A stretch of 7,761 bases of DNA from Pseudobdellovibrionaceae bacterium (lineage in GTDB: Bacteria > Bdellovibrionota > Bdellovibrionia > Bdellovibrionales > Bdellovibrionaceae), in NCBI GenBank assembly GCA_014376325.1, contig JACMRP010000011.1, positions 1-7,761 of the forward strand. The letters run 5' to 3'. Both the position numbers and the translations under genes were made by a program. The first letter of the stretch is position 1. Each line of letters begins with the position of its first letter. The notes below the pieces were generated by a model that saw only the letters and a list, made by a program, of their open reading frames with translations, ran no database searches and had not been told where the DNA came from. Of this stretch, positions 5,981 to 7,761 are shown one piece after another.

Positions 5981-7519
5981 TTACTTTTTAAAGCGAAGGA
6001 GAATAGAATCTGCAGGAAATTTGTCTAACGCCGTTTTAAGGACGGATGCAAATTCCACTTCTTTGTTCTGGAGAGATAACACTAAAACCATCGCGCGGTA
6101 AGAACGAACATCTTGCTCGGCAAGTGCGACTCGGAAGCATTCCTCGGCTTTGGTATAGTCCTTTAGTTCCAGGTAAGCCGCACCGAGGTTCCGGTACCCA
6201 ACAAGCGACTCGCGACTGTCCTTTTTGGACACAGCAATTGTTTTTTCGAAAAACGGAATGGCTTCCGCAAAGTTCTTTTCTTTCAGCAATTCAAGACCCA
6301 AGTTATTGTTCAAATAAAATGAATCTGGCTGTCCTTTCAGATCCTGCCGATACAACGTCATCGGATTCACCCAATAGCGCGTCCTCGCAAAAGTGCTGAT
6401 CGAACAGGACAACGTGATCACGAGTAGAAACACCATCTTAATTCTTTTCGGGGCGGCAAATGATTTTTTTAGTAACCACAAACTGACACCTATCGCGCCG
6501 ATGATCGGAAAATAAACCCAGCGGTCGGACACCGTGCCGTCGAGGGGAATGATTTGGCTATGCAGTCCGAGTCCCAAAATCACCCAGAGCATAAGAAACA
6601 AATACTCTTTGCGTGGTTTACCGTAGAAAGAATAAATTAATACTCCGAGCAAGATCACTATCTGTCCTAGCGGGAACCAAAAGTCCGCTAAGGTGGCATT
6701 ACTGACGACCCAGTCTTGAGTGAGTGACGGACGTTCCAAGGTAAAAAATAAATACACGTAGTGAACAAGGATTTTAGGTAGGGACAAAATCCTTGTCAAA
6801 AAATCAGCCTGCGAAATCTGCATGTTGTGCGCTTGCAGCGAACTCAATTCGGCAACGCCCAGCCTCAGTGCGAGGTAAATGACCGTCGCGGCAATGGTGG
6901 TTCCGCCCGCCCATCGGAAACGGTTACGCTCGAACAAATAACAATATGCCGGAGCAATCAGCAAGTACAGCAGGCCGCTCTCTTTGCTTAACAAACTGAA
7001 CAAGAAAAATACAGCAGCGGTCCATGCCCATTTCGATGTCGTAGAAAGAATAAGCAGTCCGGCGAGCCCAAAAAAAGTATACAGCGGCTCTTGCAGATCG
7101 GCGATCATCAGGACCGACTCGGAATTCGCCGGATGACACAAAAAAAGCAATCCTGCGAAGAAAGCCCACAGCTTGCGATCGTCCGTGAGCAACCTCTGAA
7201 ATAGATTAAAAATCAAAAAGGAGTTCGCGACGTGAATCAGCAACTGAAACACGTGAAACGGAACCGCACTTCCACCGCCGCCATTCCAGAGCAAATTGTA
7301 AATGATCATCATGACGGGCTTATAATAGACCCCGCCCATGCCGTGACTCATCGCCATGGTGGAATTTGTAAAATTCAAGAAGATGTTCGAAAGATCTAAA
7401 ACTTGGGGATTGTTCAATATCTGAAATTCGTCATCTAACAAAAAAGGCGAGCCAAATGAAAATCCGTAAAGGACAAATCCCACCGCTAGATAGATCACCA
7501 GGACTAAAGAACGCTTCAT
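5981..7519 (-). CDS. Polytopic GT-C/TMTC-like glycosyltransferase with C-terminal TPRs
   Basis: The protein has 512 residues from the ATG at 7519. The frame extends to a GTG at 7576, but the ATG fits better because Met-Lys-Arg leads straight into a transmembrane helix (about 4-22). Residues 29-31 (DDE, in the first loop) match the acidic catalytic site of GT-C enzymes that use polyprenyl-phosphate sugars. Further landmarks shared with TMTC/DUF1736-type O-mannosyltransferases are YYKP (65-68), FH near 88, HPANSESV (129-136), LLSKESG (176-182) and DRWVYFPIIG (332-341). About ten hydrophobic helices are spread over residues 1-372. Two TPR units follow: about 399-432 (NLGLELLKEKNFAEAIPFFEKT) and 438-470 (NLGAAYLELKDYTKAEECF). 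The likely role is sugar transfer on the periplasmic side of the inner membrane, with the TPRs binding protein. Donor and acceptor are unknown. It probably shares a transcript with the downstream Ser/Thr-rich exported protein. Confidence 0.82.
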   Translation of the reverse strand: MKRSLVLVIYLAVGFVLYGFSFGSPFLLDDEFQILNNPQVLDLSNIFLNFTNSTMAMSHGMGGVYYKPVMMIIYNLLWNGGGGSAVPFHVFQLLIHVANSFLIFNLFQRLLTDDRKLWAFFAGLLFLCHPANSESVLMIADLQEPLYTFFGLAGLLILSTTSKWAWTAAVFFLFSLLSKESGLLYLLIAPAYCYLFERNRFRWAGGTTIAATVIYLALRLGVAELSSLQAHNMQISQADFLTRILSLPKILVHYVYLFFTLERPSLTQDWVVSNATLADFWFPLGQIVILLGVLIYSFYGKPRKEYLFLMLWVILGLGLHSQIIPLDGTVSDRWVYFPIIGAIGVSLWLLKKSFAAPKRIKMVFLLVITLSCSISTFARTRYWVNPMTLYRQDLKGQPDSFYLNNNLGLELLKEKNFAEAIPFFEKTIAVSKKDSRESLVGYRNLGAAYLELKDYTKAEECFRVALAEQDVRSYRAMVLVLSLQNKEVEFASVLKTALDKFPADSILLRFKK

Positions 7520-7642
7520 GCAATTATGTTGCTTCAGAAAGCTCTGCAATATTAGGTTTTTGACTCGATGACCCACGGCATAAAGCGGTGCAATCGCGTC
7601 TCCACAAGAATAGAACCAAGAACGTAGATTTGAATAATTTTG

Positions 7643-7649
7643 AAGGGGG
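7643..7649 (+). promoter_or_regulatory. Ribosome binding site of the E2 acyltransferase gene
   Basis: AAGGGGG lies 8 bases before the ATG at 7658. It is the only plausible Shine-Dalgarno sequence near this start, and the lipoyl domain begins at once after it. Confidence 0.65.
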
Positions 7650-7657
7650 CTCCCGAT

Positions 7658-7761
7658 ATGGCTACTGACGTAAAACTTCCTGAACTCGGTGAAGGTGTCA
7701 CTGAAGGCGAATTGATCAAGTGGTTAGTAAAACCTGGCGACATCGTGAAAGTGGATCAGCC
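7658..7761 (+). CDS. Dihydrolipoamide acyltransferase (E2) of a 2-oxo-acid dehydrogenase complex, partial
   Basis: The first 34 residues read MATDVKLPELGEGVTEGELI, then KWLVKPGDIVKVDQ, before the right edge. This is the start of a biotinyl/lipoyl domain: 'LPELGEGVTEGEL' followed by 'KPGDxVxxdQ' is diagnostic of E2 subunits. The lipoylated lysine (the 'DKA' motif, normally near residue 40-45), the subunit-binding domain and the catalytic domain lie outside the window. E2 forms the core of the pyruvate, 2-oxoglutarate or branched-chain 2-oxo-acid dehydrogenase, passing the acyl group from lipoamide to CoA. The N-terminus alone cannot say which complex; the LGEGVTEGE wording is common in pyruvate and branched-chain types. 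The gene is divergent from the GT-C gene, with 138 bases between starts. A TTGACT lies at 7560-7565, but I see no convincing -10 partner. Confidence 0.93.
   Translation, partial: MATDVKLPELGEGVTEGELIKWLVKPGDIVKVDQ

Noticed and set aside
6924..7169. Minus-strand 81-codon frame within the GT-C gene
   Set aside because: It is an out-of-frame shadow; the GT-C frame carries the membrane helices and family motifs across this stretch.
7560..7584. TTGACT followed by CATAAA as a promoter for the E2 gene
   Set aside because: The spacing is only 13 bases and the -10 is poor, so it is not a credible sigma-70 promoter.
7552..7743. Minus-strand 63-codon frame at the right end
   Set aside because: It is antisense to the E2 lipoyl domain start and has no ribosome binding site or recognisable composition.

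Overview
The window reads as ordinary chromosomal DNA of a Gram-negative, predatory-type or Bdellovibrionota-like bacterium. This is an inference from moderate GC content, lipoprotein-rich gene content, and the style of the secreted-protein, metalloprotease and TPR-glycosyltransferase genes; no rRNA or other marker settles it. There are no tRNAs, rRNAs, CRISPR arrays, insertion sequences or phage genes that I can see.

Layout. At the left edge (1-290, minus) is the 5' part of a small lipoprotein gene. Divergent from it, behind a good sigma-70-type promoter, is a translationally coupled pair of membrane-anchored SPFH/band 7 proteins (481-1452 and 1452-2345, plus), laid out like HflK/HflC or a stomatin pair. 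This pair runs into sfsA (2342-3097, minus), with the two stop codons sharing a CTAG palindrome. sfsA is divergent from a canonical corA magnesium/cobalt channel gene (3136-4065, plus). A zinc-metalloprotease gene (4101 to about 4800, minus) follows, and its 5' end looks cut off. It is fused back-to-back to the 3' end of an opposite-strand gene (about 4791-4970, plus) that also lacks its 5' end. A strong bidirectional terminator (5001-5045) separates this remnant from a Ser/Thr-rich secreted or lipoprotein gene (5050 to about 5909, minus), whose signal peptide appears to be in a different frame from its body. Upstream of that, on the same strand, is a polytopic GT-C/TMTC-like glycosyltransferase with C-terminal TPRs (5981-7519). 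At the right edge a plus-strand gene for the E2 (lipoyl acyltransferase) subunit of a 2-oxo-acid dehydrogenase begins (7658 on).

How the genes work together. Only the SPFH pair is convincingly one functional unit, probably a membrane microdomain or protease-regulating complex. The GT-C enzyme and the Ser/Thr-rich exported protein could be co-transcribed and might be an enzyme and substrate, but that is speculation. The remaining genes look independent.

The most notable signals are the apparent deletion scar joining two divergent genes near 4800 and the apparent frameshift at the signal-peptide boundary near 5857. Either could be real gene decay or an assembly or sequencing error. I did not find a clear, previously undescribed multi-gene system. 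The intergenic gaps (291-480, 4066-4100, 4971-5049, 5926-5980, 7520-7657) hold only the sites listed.
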